Source: Meandrina meandrites
Lineage: Eukaryota > Cnidaria > Anthozoa > Scleractinia > Meandrinidae
Assembly: GCA_963693305.1 (NCBI GenBank)
Contig: OY855906.1
Location: forward strand, 13,043,602 to 13,107,601
Length of the DNA stretch: 64,000 nucleotides
Reading direction: 5' to 3'
The notes under the pieces are model-generated. The model worked only from the letters and a program-made list of their open reading frames with translations, had not been told where the DNA came from and ran no database searches. Each line of letters opens with the position of its first letter. The first letter of the stretch is position 1. Shown one piece after another: positions 1 through 11,013 of the stretch. Made by a program: the position numbers and the translations under genes.

Positions 1-1423
1 TTACCTCAGAATTCTAAAGTTTATTGAACAATTATAAAACAGGAAATAATAGAGTATAAGCAAATATTAATGTCTTGGAGCACAAAATTTGTGTAGTACT
101 TCATACCTTATCCCTTACAGGCAAGGTTTTGTGCAATGGAAAAGTGAGGTCCAATTACATTTTGTCTTTTCTTAGCTGATAATTGACATAGCCTTAGTTA
201 CCACATATCAACAGTTTCGAAAATGAATAATGAGAGAATTCTGTGTTAAATAAATTATGATGTGCTTGAAAATCAGCAGCAGGCCTAAGTAGTATTGATC
301 GAGGTAAATATGTAAGCGTTTATATTTGAATCTAGATAACTCATACCTCCTATTGATCTTACCCCTGATAATTTGGGAACTTCAAAAACTAGAGCTTTTT
401 TCGATTTCCCTTGAAGGGTTGAGTTATTGGGATTCAAATCAAATTTCGAATGTATTTGCAAAATGGTTAAAAATTAGAAAAAAAAGAATATTGTAGTTTT
501 TACACAAGATATACCTCTAGGAGTCTTGTCTTTTATTATCATAATTTTTAGGACAATGCCAGTAAGACTTGATCTAGTTTTGAATCTAGTTTACATTCTT
601 CCACAATTTGACTTTCTGAAAGTAAGAGTACCTAGGTATATATTGCTGGTAAATTTAATTTTTGGTGAGACATGATTGTACATAAAGTAATAAAAATTGG
701 CTCTTCCATACATGTATGGTGTAATAATTTATTGTATCAACTCATGACAATAGATGATGACAGAGGCATTCCTTTTCAATTCATTTTATTGCCAAAAAAT
801 ACAGAACAATACAAATAAAGAAGAAAATCAGGCATCCCCTGGCCATTTTGCAGCCCTTAGGTCTGTCAGGGTAACCTTGTATACCTAAAGGCAAGATAGA
901 AGGTGTGACTGTAGCCAGCCCAGTCTGCGCGCGGTCAAGATTCGCGCCATTTTCGGTCACGTGACCAGTTTGTTTAACCAGCGTGGTCTTATAGTTTTGA
1001 CTCAAGTTTATCGAAGGATTTATCGCTCGTTTAGCGTGTTTTCCGTCCCTTTCGCGGTCCCAGCTGGACAAGGTTAGCTGTGTTCTTTCACTTGTATCTT
1101 AGGTTTAGCTAGTTTCGTAATATTTTGTATTTCGGACTTTATTTCGTTGTATGTTATGTCGCTCGCTCGTGTATTCGCTTCGGTTGTTTAGTATTGTTAT
1201 TATTTATTTTATTTTAGTTTTACGGTTCCTGTTAGTTACCAGTAAAGACTTCCAGACAGATCAGCTATAACTACTTTGGTTCGTTTAACCTATGTCGGTA
1301 GTTACAGAAGGAATGAGATAACTAATTGCTGAAGGGAAGCACTAATTTGTTTATCAATGTTTACATAAATGTGAATTTTTCAATGAGGCAAAACTGATAC
1401 AACAACAAAACATGATATCTTAC
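1..1423. other. non-coding, no gene recognised
   Basis: AT-rich sequence with no coding signal I can support. Open frames here are short and lack homology I recognise or clear splice sites. The right end of this stretch probably holds the intron that follows the exon ending at 1424. Confidence 0.5.
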
Positions 1424-2004
1424 AGCTGAAGTTTCAGGATTCAGATAGTCCCGGAGTCCCTCGTCGATGATTGTTCGGATTGCTTCTTTCAAGCAATCCG
1501 GATAGACATAGGTGGGAAGGGCCTTTCCACGGTATTTTCCCTCGCCGATTTTGTTGCCATACTGTAGAGGCAATAAAAATGCAAAAACATAGTACACTCC
1601 AACACAACCAGGTTTTGTGTGTCTTCAACAAGTGAGAAAGCGCTAATGGGTTGAATTGACATCGCAATGTGGTAAAAACAAGACGCTACGTAAACTATCG
1701 TATATACTATATGCGGGAACGTGCCACGTGGAAGAACAAGGAGAGTGTTGGCTGAAATTATCAACTAACACAAAAAGAATAAAGGAAGAAAAGGCAGTGG
1801 AAAGGTAAGCACAGCTTCGAATGTTCTCACCGGGAGAACCAAGAGCAAGAAATCGGAGTTACTTACCCACAAGATTCCAAAAATTCGGCGGTAAAAACGC
1901 CGCCTCCCTTCTTCGCTTGTTTCGCCAGCTTTCAAGTTGAAGCCACGAAGCAATCTCTCAAGGCCTGGAGGAGCTCCTTGCAAACTGGATGACAAAAACG
2001 CCAT
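1424..2004 (-). CDS. two exons of an unrecognised protein-coding gene (5' part)
   Basis: Exon 1 (2004-1867) opens with ATG and encodes 46 residues rich in Leu, Arg and Gly, ending ...RRIFGILW before a strong donor (GTAAGT, minus strand). Exon 2 (1561-1424) follows a pyrimidine-rich acceptor (ctacag). It encodes 46 residues including GEGKYRGKALPTYVYPDCL and ends before a donor GTAAGA. Both exons are exactly 138 bp and phase 0, so the frame continues across the 305-bp intron. Later exons must lie at lower coordinates or outside the window. I do not recognise the family; no signal peptide or membrane segment is evident. The call rests on the good splice sites and phase agreement. It could also be a decayed gene fragment. 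Confidence 0.5.
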
Positions 2005-3370
2005 TGTTAAGTTAGCAAATAAGTGACGAAAAGAAAAGGAATTTCATTACAACAAAGCAATATATTTACCCGTTCTCTTTGAAATGACGGTCAAGCGCGC
2101 GTGTTGCTTCTTCAGCTGCCATGATCAAAGAGGGTGTTACATTTCAGATTACAAGGTTTTATTGAATCGAGCTGTCAGCAAGACCATCCTTGGGGACTTC
2201 CACAGTTGGACACACCTTTGTCGAACGCAGCATAGAGCTCGTATTTTTGCCGCGAAAATGGCCGTAGAAACGAAACTTCGCGTGCCTATATCTCGGACGG
2301 GTTTTTTTTCCCCGACCTGAAACTTGGCATATGTTTACCTTTTAAGATTATCTCCATGCTGAAAAAAAATCCCAGCAAAAAAAAAAAGGTCACTTTAGCC
2401 TCCGGTACCACCTCAATCATGTCTGTTAGTGCTACTGTTTTATAGCAATCTCCCTTTTCGAACAAGATAGGCAAGAGATGAATCAAAAACATGCATTTAC
2501 CGGAAGTCGAGGGCATTTGCACATACCAACTGGGTTGCCTGTTCAGCTTTTCATCCATTTATCTGGTTTTCACAGGGATGTCTTCTTCAAGCTAGCTGCT
2601 TCCCCACATTGTTTTGATCGTTCGGACCATCTTTGCGCTTATGGACGCCATCTTTGATTTAAGACTCGTCCCCAGTCCTCACAAATCAAGATTTCAGAAA
2701 CCCTACTGGGGTGACTACCTCGCCTAGCAAAGCATAAACAAACAGCTTTTTTAAGGTCTATTGGACTTAAAAACAGCTGAACCTTTCCAAAATAGCGGCA
2801 TAGAACTGCAATGGCTTGCAACCCTCAAATTACATGGATTTCACAATGTTTCTCAAAAAATGGAATTTCCGGAGGTGGGGGAGGGGTATAGTTTGTGGAC
2901 CGTTTTTGGAAAATCCAGAGGGGAGGGGGATTATGTGAAAAATCCCTTCCGTGTGGGATATTGATATTTTCTGGAACCACACAATGGAACGTCCCTGTGC
3001 TCAAAAATTTATACATGATAACGATTCGAATAACTAGAAGTACATTCTGTTAACAAAGAAATTGGGTTTTAATAACTTTACTTTTCCTACCCTTTTGCGA
3101 CCGTGTGCAATCCTGATCTTCGTTCAAAGGAGGAGCAAAATAATATGGCACGTCCCATTTCACGACAACAGGTACGTATTCTATGCTTTCCAAAGTCACA
3201 CGAAACTCCAACACTTAGCAACAAAATCCAAGAAATCCTGACTCGGATACCTGAATATAAAAACAAAATGTACATAAGTCTGTGTTGAAATGAATTGTTA
3301 TCAAATTAGTAGCGAATTACGGTTCCGTGCGAACAATATAAGTGCAACCTAGTGAGAAAACTACATTCTT
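2005..3370. other. intergenic, no gene recognised
   Basis: This is presumably the upstream region of the minus-strand gene starting at 2004. It contains a G-rich tract around 2870-2935. No supported gene or full repeat structure is seen. Confidence 0.4.
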
Positions 3371-4567
3371 TCAATTACTTAAGCCTGCTGGTCCAACGAG
3401 ATTTGAGCATGCTTTTAAAAGTCGTTTCGCTGACCTTTCTCCATCTTCGAATTCCTCCCACAGCTTGAACACTCGTGATTGTAGCATTCTGTAGGTCTTG
3501 CGCTGCACACGTTTAAGTTTCTTTTCTGAAACCAGCCTGATCTGCAGGGAGGCCAGTCGGGCTTCCTGGTGAAGAAGATGGATCAGCAAGTAGAGAGGCA
3601 GCTGAGTTTTTCCTTCGGCTCTGCGGTTGAGGCCATGATGCCATCCCTCGATGTCGTTGTTTGTTCTCACCGCTTCTTTAAAAACGCTCCAACTCGCCGG
3701 GGGCATCACTTGGCTCTCGATCCAGGTGTTCTTTATGTAGGTGGCGAATGTCTGCATGGGAGCTGTCGTGGCTTTTTCCTCTAGTCGGGCGAACATGCGA
3801 GGGATTTCCGCTGATAGGAGGAACGGCAGGGCCATGAACTTTTTAATAAGAAGGTTCGTTCCACGGTCCTCCTGATAGGCGCGTTGAAGGCCAAGTTCTT
3901 GCACCTGCGAAGGTAAGAAACTTGTTTTATACAAACAAAGAAGACATAGAAAACGCTATGCATGTTTGTGTAGCCTGATACAATTTTTTTTTTTTTGTAC
4001 TGTTTTCTCGTTTCGTTAAGGGTCGTTTAAAGTGATATTTGTGTAGAATACCTTTGTGTAACCTTACTTACTAAGTAGCACATTCAACAACAACCTAATT
4101 TTCTACCGAGGCTGACGTTCTCAATTAGATATCAATAAAGATCGATTTCTTTAACCAAATCTGTTCTCAACCAAATATCACTATCCGAAGAAAACAAAAC
4201 ACAAACAAGCACTTACACGGACATCTCCACGGAGGAAGTTTGCGGGAACGTGTTCTGTCTCCAACTCGAACTCCAAGTCGTTTGGGTCGGTGGGTCGCAA
4301 CTTCTGGCGAAAGCGGTTGGCAATCCTGGCAAGGTGTTCGTGCCGTGGAAGGGCGGGACAGGGTGCGTCTGTCAACTCTCGAAGTAAGACCTCATTGACT
4401 ATCGCGGGTGCTGGTTTGAACAGGTTCGCAGAAGCCTCCTCTTTAAGGCGGGCCTTGATTCTGGAAGAAACTGCGGCGCCAACTGCTGGGTTGTGGTTGT
4501 GGCATCTGGCACTAGGCACGAACGCCCCGTCGGCTCTCTCCACAACTGTGGCTCTGCAGGGGTTAAT
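3371..4567 (-). pseudogene. FLYWCH / MULE-type transposase-derived gene remnant, two exons
   Basis: Exon A (4567-4217, 117 codons) has an acceptor (ttttag) and a donor (GTAAGTG). It encodes a Cys/His segment (CRATVVERADG...ARCHNHNP) typical of the end of a FLYWCH zinc finger, followed by a basic helical stretch. Exon B (3904-3371) follows an acceptor (ttcgcag). It encodes the C-terminal region seen in MULE transposase proteins: ALPFLLSAEIPRMF, then TWIESQ...PPASWSVF, then RTNNDIEGWHHGLNRR. The intron between them is only about 310 bp and has no coding sequence for the central DDE catalytic domain, which a full-length protein would carry at this place. I read this as an internally deleted transposase or a domesticated derivative; it cannot be catalytically competent as seen. 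Confidence 0.6.
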
Positions 4568-4574
4568 CTAAAAA

Positions 4575-4640
4575 AAATACAGTGGAACCCCGTTAATACG
4601 GCCACCAACGGGCCATAAAAGTTTGGTCGTATTAACGGGG
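4575..4640. repeat. pogo/Tigger-like terminal hairpin fragment
   Basis: The motif CAGTGGAACCCCGTTAATAC begins an inverted pair with GTATTAACGGGG about 30 nt later. CAGTGGAACC... is the kind of terminus seen in pogo/Tigger (Tc1-mariner) elements. No second terminus or transposase is found nearby, so this is an end fragment. Confidence 0.4.
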
Positions 4641-6462
4641 TAGGGTCAAATTTCAGGACTATACTCTATACAGTAATTAAGAACTAATGAAGATTCAATT
4701 AGCACATATATAGAAAAATGAACATAACTGGATTGACTGGACAAAGACTTGTGATTTCTTTTTTACTTTTCTGCTATACCCACGCGCTTTAATTAACTTC
4801 AAATACAATGCAGCAAAATAATAAAGAGAAGCAATTAACTAAGACTTGTGATTTTTTGCGGATCAAAACTTGTGATTTTTTTTACAAGCTTCTTAGCTGT
4901 GTTTTGAACACGCGCGCTTAATTGGCTTTTAAATGCAATAACACAAAAAAAAGCATTTGAACAATGGACCGAGACATGTTATTTTTTTTTTCATTTCAAG
5001 CTTCTTTGCCGTGTTTCCCGTGCGCTTTGGCTTTTATCATAGAACAAGATTTGTTTTCAATAAATGTCATTGACAGCGGTCGCAGTTTGGTAATTTTTCA
5101 GCGGTTTTTATGGAATGACATGAGCAAAAATGGATTCTCAACATCGATCGAAACAGGTAAGTATCATTACATAGTTATTCGTCTTGCTACTCATTGCTCA
5201 CATGGATGGAGCGAAACCGATCGAGCAACAAAAACAGATGAATCACAATTGCCATTAATGGATGAATCGCAACGCAAACAGGCCAGTAAACTGCAGTAGT
5301 CGATATCATTTATTATTTTTATTACATCCTCGGATCTTTCTCTTCTCTCATCTTTCTCTGAATATATAAATCGCAATACGGGGCGTCATGTCTTACAGGG
5401 GGCGTTATATCTTAGGATAAGGGGGCGTTATATCTCATAGGGGGCGTTTTATCTCGGGGCGTTTTATCTTCGGGGCGTTATGACCGGCATTCGTGGCTTC
5501 CATAATTTCTTCGATAAACGAGCCAATATTGTCGTATTATTCAAAAAAGCTCTAACAAGGCTGTTTGCCTTTCTTAGGTAGTGAACAACTCAAGATAAAA
5601 GCTTAAAGTTGTAGTTACCTTTACATATTATTAGAAAACGCCTCAGTTACAACAGAAGTGACCCGACACCAATAAAACGCCTCATTTCATGTCAGTTGGC
5701 GCGCAAACCAAGATACATTGAAATGTCGTTCGTCAAGCGTGTGTACATTTCAGTCACACGAGTTCTCGTCAGTTCTCGGACTTCCGAAACCAGAAGGAAC
5801 TGTAGCAGTGAAACTGAACATAAACCACCTCCAAGAAATCCTGCTTCAATGCCTGGAAATAAACTAAATGTTAGTTTGGCGTGGTGAGTAAAAGCGAACT
5901 TGCGTTTCGTGCATGATCCCAAGCTTGTAAAAAGCTGTATCAAACAGCTCAGTCTTACAGACTTTTCGATGTTAAAACACTCTTGGGTTGGAAAAAAACT
6001 TACCGTGTACACTTTTCCCGAAGCAATATAGTCTTAATCTCGTGTTTCGAGTTCGATCTTTCAAACCGAAGGGCAAACCGCACAGCACACCTTGTGGCTC
6101 GATCAACATCGCTGTGCGTTCCTTTGCATCGGTCTCCGGTTACAGCGCTTTGTAGCCAGGCCATTTCAGGCCAAGCCCACAGGTAGCCCAAGCTTGAGGA
6201 GCGACCGGATGCAGAATAAACCGGAAGTGCGATCGAGTATCGGATAAAAACTAACTTACCTCGCTTCAATAGCTTGTTTATTTGTTTTTGGCGAAATTTC
6301 TGAGTCAATTTATGGCTATTCAGGTTTACAGTTCCACTGCTTTGCTCTCGTAAAACCTCCCCAGGTCCATACTCTCGGGTCTATACGGGTTGCAGCTTAT
6401 TATGTATTCTGATAAACAAAAAAATTCCTACAGACTCTTGGTTTTAGGCCATCGTAACTTGA
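4641..6462. other. intergenic, no gene recognised
   Basis: AT-rich sequence with homopolymer runs. It contains the short tandem repeat at 5386-5478. Open frames are short and without recognisable features. Confidence 0.4.
5386..5478 (+). repeat. degenerate tandem repeat, unit GGGGCGTTATATCT-like
   Basis: Six units beginning GGGGCGT(T/C)AT follow one another at 14-24 nt spacing between 5386 and 5478. No coding capacity is seen. Confidence 0.55.
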
Positions 6463-8120
6463 TTAAAAACATGAAACAAACAGCGGTAATAAACATTGTG
6501 AAAAATCGCATTTTACTAACTTGACGTTTCGTATGCTATGCAACATACATTTTCAAAAGTATGACCGTTACAAAATTTTAACGACTATTATATATTGTTA
6601 TGAAAAGGGTCTGGAACCTAGACTGAGACAATTGATCTGCAGCAGTAACTTTATAATATTATCGCTTAGGTTAAAAGAGCAACAACCTCTCACTGCCAAC
6701 GTTGGCATTTAATGAGGGTTGTAACTCTTGGATGAATAAGGTATCTTAAATTTTACAATTGAGGTCAGTTTTGCCGGACGCTAGAATGTCAAAATGATCC
6801 CATTTGATGTTATGACCCATGGTAATGATATGATCAGCGATAGCTGATAGATGATCGCTTTTAGTGAGGGCCTTAAAATGTTCAGTTTTCCTGTCGTGAA
6901 GTCGTCGTTTTGTTTTACCAATATAAACATCATTGCAGTCCCAGCAGCCAGCTTTGTAAATGACCTTAGATCGCTGAGAACGATTAAGGCGGTCTTTGTA
7001 CGGAAAGAAGGATTTGATGCGGCGTGTGTTCTGAAAGATGATCTTGAGGTTGACGAAAGAATAGAAGTTGGATACACAGGATTTCAGACGTTTAGTGATT
7101 TGGACGTTGGGGAGACCTAAGTAGGGTAACAGGATTATGACATCTTTTTTAGGGACTGTCGCAACAGGGGTGTCTGGCTTGTTTTTATGTCTGTTCAAAA
7201 CATCGTTGACGTTGTATGTGATAATGCCGTGAGGGTAACCATTTTGTAGCAAAAGCTTCCTGAGATCTTGAATAGCGGAATGCAGTAGTGAGGCAGAGGA
7301 ACAGATTCGGAAACAACGATAGGTGAGTGTGCGGATGAGATTAATTTTGTATTTGCGAGGTGTGAATGAATCCCACTTGGTGTAGAGGCCGGTGAATGTC
7401 TTTTTCCGGTAGACAGAGGTCATGAAACTGTTGTCGGGGCAACGTTTGACAAGAATGTCTAAAAAAGGAATCTCATTGTCCTGTTCAAATTCAATAGTGA
7501 ACTTGATACTGTTGTGTCTACTGTTAAGATAACGTAAAAACTCATTAGCAGTGTCTTTGCTGTCAAACATGGTAAAAGTGTCATCCACATACCTATACCA
7601 AAAAGAAGGACGAACTGACGCGTTAAAAACCCACTTTTGATCAAAATGGCACATGAAGATGTTGGCTAAGACTGGGCCTAAAGGAGAACCCATGGCTACA
7701 CCATCAATTTGATCGTAGTACTGGCCATCAAAAAGGAAATGGCTCTTCTTAGTGGCGAACTCCAACAAATTCCGTAAAACAGGACGGGGCAATTTTGGTG
7801 GATCAGGACGCGAATACAATTTGTCGAGGCAAATATGTATTGTTTCATCAAGTGGCACATTTGTAAAAAGAGAACTAACATCAAAAGAGCACATTATTTC
7901 GTTGTTATGTTTGTAAGTTTTGGCCCAATCTGCAAAACTAAATGAATCTTTAACGGTGTGTTGGTTGGTGGAAATAGGCTGAAGTATGCTAACAAGGAAA
8001 GAAGCCAGTCATACTTTTGAAACTTGAATGTATGTTGCATAGCATACGAAACGTCAAGTTAGTAAAATGCGATTTTTCACAATGTTTATTACCGCTGTTT
8101 GTTTCATGTTTTTAATCAAG
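6463..8120 (-). mobile_element. Penelope-like retroelement with inverted terminal repeats
   Basis: The RT/GIY-YIG frame (6746-7894) is flanked by an inverted repeat of about 110 bp: 6463-6570 reads forward and 8008-8120 is its reverse complement. Penelope elements are known for pseudo-LTRs in direct or inverted orientation. The repeat holds a GAAACGTC segment preceded by a small stem-loop and bracketed by AACTT/AAGTT pairing, resembling a decayed hammerhead ribozyme as reported in Penelope pseudo-LTRs. The same repeat recurs at 59921. The copy is 5'-truncated because the N-terminal half of the RT is missing. Confidence 0.75.
6746..7894 (-). pseudogene. Penelope reverse transcriptase with GIY-YIG endonuclease, truncated
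   Basis: The encoded RT core shows FDVSSLFTNVPL (motif A region), GVAMGSPLGPVLANIF (motif B) and YRYVDDTF (catalytic YVDD). About 200 residues later come CWDCNDVYIGKTKRRLHDRKTEH, the signature of the Penelope-type GIY-YIG nuclease, and a C-terminal region. The open frame continues upstream of this first ATG to about 8009, where the inverted repeat interrupts it, so the N-terminal part of the protein is lost. A TAA at 6746 replaces a sense codon. Past it the same frame continues for about 26 codons, and the related fragment at 60.2 kb keeps a Lys codon there. The enzyme would copy RNA by target-primed synthesis, but this copy looks dead. Confidence 0.85.
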
Positions 8121-10787
8121 AAAATTCCTACCAAAGAGAGCGATTGCAAGCGCAAATAAATACACGATGCCTTCGCATGTGTCCTGTTTGCACTGAAGGG
8201 CAAATTAGGAAGTCCCTTGTCATTCTTATCCTTCGCGATCTGGAAACGATACACTATCTTTTTGAAATAGCTGCTTGCTTATTTTGACAACAGAGGTGGA
8301 ATGTTTTTTCTTTGGGGTGTCCCATAAAATGTTTCATTTCTTATCGCCTCATCGACCCATTTCTTTGTTTGTTTTCGAGACGGGTGTTTTCAGATTGAGT
8401 GCTTTTACACATTTAAAAGTAACTCTGACTTCCACACCCACAAGGCGGCATTCCTAAAGTCTTTTAGGGTGATAGAAGCTGGTGTCAAAATGGCACTCAT
8501 CGGAAAGTTAAAATCAATGCTCTCTAGCAATCGTTTATATTTATTTCTTGTCGATATTTCTTTTCTTAGTTTTTCTTTTTTTAACATGCTGACACAATCC
8601 ATTGAAGGAAAGGGCGATGAGAGACGAAAACTTTTATGGGGCAGGCCATATGCATGACAAAAGGAAATAAAAACCGTGAAAATTCGTACAGAACTTGACA
8701 ACTTATTAGAGCTAATTTGAATTTTTGCTGTTGTTTAATGGCAATTGTTGTTTTTGGGAGCTGGAGCAGCTGGAGTAGACTTCTGACTTATATCAGATCA
8801 CAAAAGAAAAACGTCTGTGGACCATGTTCCAGTGAGCGTTTCCTCCCACCATGTACCGCCCAATAGGGTATGGGTTTCAGGCTAGATTCATAAAGAGGGT
8901 ATGGGATTTGGACTCGGTGCTGTTACAGACAGGGTACATGGCTGCCCTTCAGTGACTTCACTTAAGAGGAAGTATTATTTCCCCGCCCATTATCTGCAAG
9001 CCGGCTTGCGTCTGAGCTTTGTGTCCGAAAAATGAAAAAAGCTACGGAGCATTGAGATCAGGAATTTCCCCCCAAAAAAATCAATTAAAGTGCCTATAAC
9101 CCCAAAAATTTTTTTTCAAGGAAAAGAATATTTACATTTCTCTGAGCAGAATGCCGAAAAAATTTTGATTTTGGTTGAAACCTCGATTTTCTGTGAATCG
9201 TCAAAGTCGAAAAAAATCGCAATAATCAGAAAACACGACCGAGCCGAAGATCCGGTCAAAAGGGCCTGGGTCCAATAAAATTCGTGACGTCAAACCAGGA
9301 CATCAGTCGAACGTGATAGCTCCAAAATGCGAAAAAAACCGGGAGACCATCAAGTTCTCGGCAATGTAATCGAAGCACATCAGAGTTTAAGATTTCTTGG
9401 TCACCTATCTTGGTTTGACCGGCGAGTGCTAGCAGCGAAAATGAAAATCAGACTTTCGATCTTCGCACACAAACTTCAATTTTCCGCGTATGGACTCCAC
9501 AGTTTTCGTAGAATTCAAGGTACATGTAATTATCTTCTATCCCCGATCCAAAATATTACCACTATTTATTTGAAGCATTAAGCGATTCTAGTGAGCGCTG
9601 CTGATTTTATTCAGACTTATTCGCTCCCCTGCATGTACACACGATGCAAATTAACAATCGACTCATTCCGCGACACTTTGTTTACATTACTAGCTGCGAA
9701 GGAAAACAAGTTCTTCACTGATTCTTACCGCAAAGATGCGGCGTCTTCGGGCTTTACTTTAGTTAGCACAAGTGTTAAGCTTAAGAGTTTAAAAGCAGGA
9801 CAAGATATTTTCAGTTGAATCCTAACCTCGAGCAGAAAATTTAAGAAGATTATCGATCGTATGAATGTGATGAATAGCGAATAAAGTCGGCGTACCGGCC
9901 GCTCCGCAAACGAATAGTTGACTGCAAATTATTCATACGCAAGTACAGACTTTCGTTGTAACACTCGAGGTAGGGGAAATGCAATTAATTTTTCATAAAC
10001 AGGGTCAGGGTCTGACAGCTTGGCGGAACACCCCCTCCCTCCCCCGAGAAAATTTATCCGTGCATATAGTTAATAAATGCAATGCGTCAAAATGTTGTCA
10101 GGTTTGTATCGCGAGCCACTCTTTCGTAATTGCCACATTTTGAACTTAATCTGTGCTTAATGCTTAATGCTGAGCGAGTCACGATTGCAATTAGTTTTGA
10201 TTTTATTTCCTATAGATGAGAAAGTGAGGTGAATTTTTTTAATCAAACTAAGGTAAATGGAAGTGAAGGCTACATCTCCAGGCTCATGCCAAAGTATAAG
10301 AACTCGATAAGAAAGATAAGTTGTACCTTGTTCAATACCACATACTTTAAGACATCAAGGACCACTTTAAATGGGATTCGCACCTGTAATTTATTGGCCT
10401 TTATTCATCGAGTAGAGCGTGCACAGAATTCTGGCTTATATGCAACGGGTTTTAAAGTCATTAAACTGGCCCCCTTGAGTCTTTGCAACTTCGACTCAGT
10501 TCGTAAAGCCGAAAGATGGTTGCGTGGCTTGTGCTAAAGATAACAGCCGAGACGAACCTGCTTTGAAAAATTGTTTAAAGTAGTAAGCTGTTTGAAAGGC
10601 TTTGTCACGGGCTTTGAACCACACCCATTCCTTCTTGTTTAGTGATGCATTAGTTCCCCTAAGCTTATAAGTCTGCTGGTTCATAGACTTCTTAGTGTAG
10701 CAGTTGCTGTTACAGTTTATGTTGTTTGTTTTACTGTTAGGTTAGCGAGCCATTCAAGGAAAATCTTGAGAGAGCTGCTACCCGACA
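8121..10787. other. intergenic, no gene recognised
   Basis: No frame here shows a recognisable domain, splice structure or compositional coding signal. Several short ATG-started frames (for example 9591-9818) are unconvincing. Confidence 0.4.
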
Positions 10788-10976
10788 CAATAGGCCATTT
10801 CCGAGTTCCCTTTGTCTCAGCTTCAAAACGAGTCTACGTGCTAAACCATTGAACTGAAAATGACTTTGATTTGCATGAAAATGGACATGAAGGTGGAACA
10901 CATGTTCATATGAATGGTTTCGCACGCAGACTCGTTTTGAAACAGAGGCAAAAGGTAACTCGGAAATGGCCTATTG
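10788..10976. repeat. foldback MITE, about 190 bp
   Basis: The left arm starts CAATAGGCCATTTCCGAGTT. The right arm ends with its reverse complement at 10976, with imperfect pairing over about 50 nt. The terminal AATAGGCCATTT is shared with the foldback at 62678-62906, suggesting one family. It is non-coding. Confidence 0.6.
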
Positions 10977-11013
10977 TTTGCCTTTAGCTTAATATTAGGA
11001 CTAGTTTTCAGTC

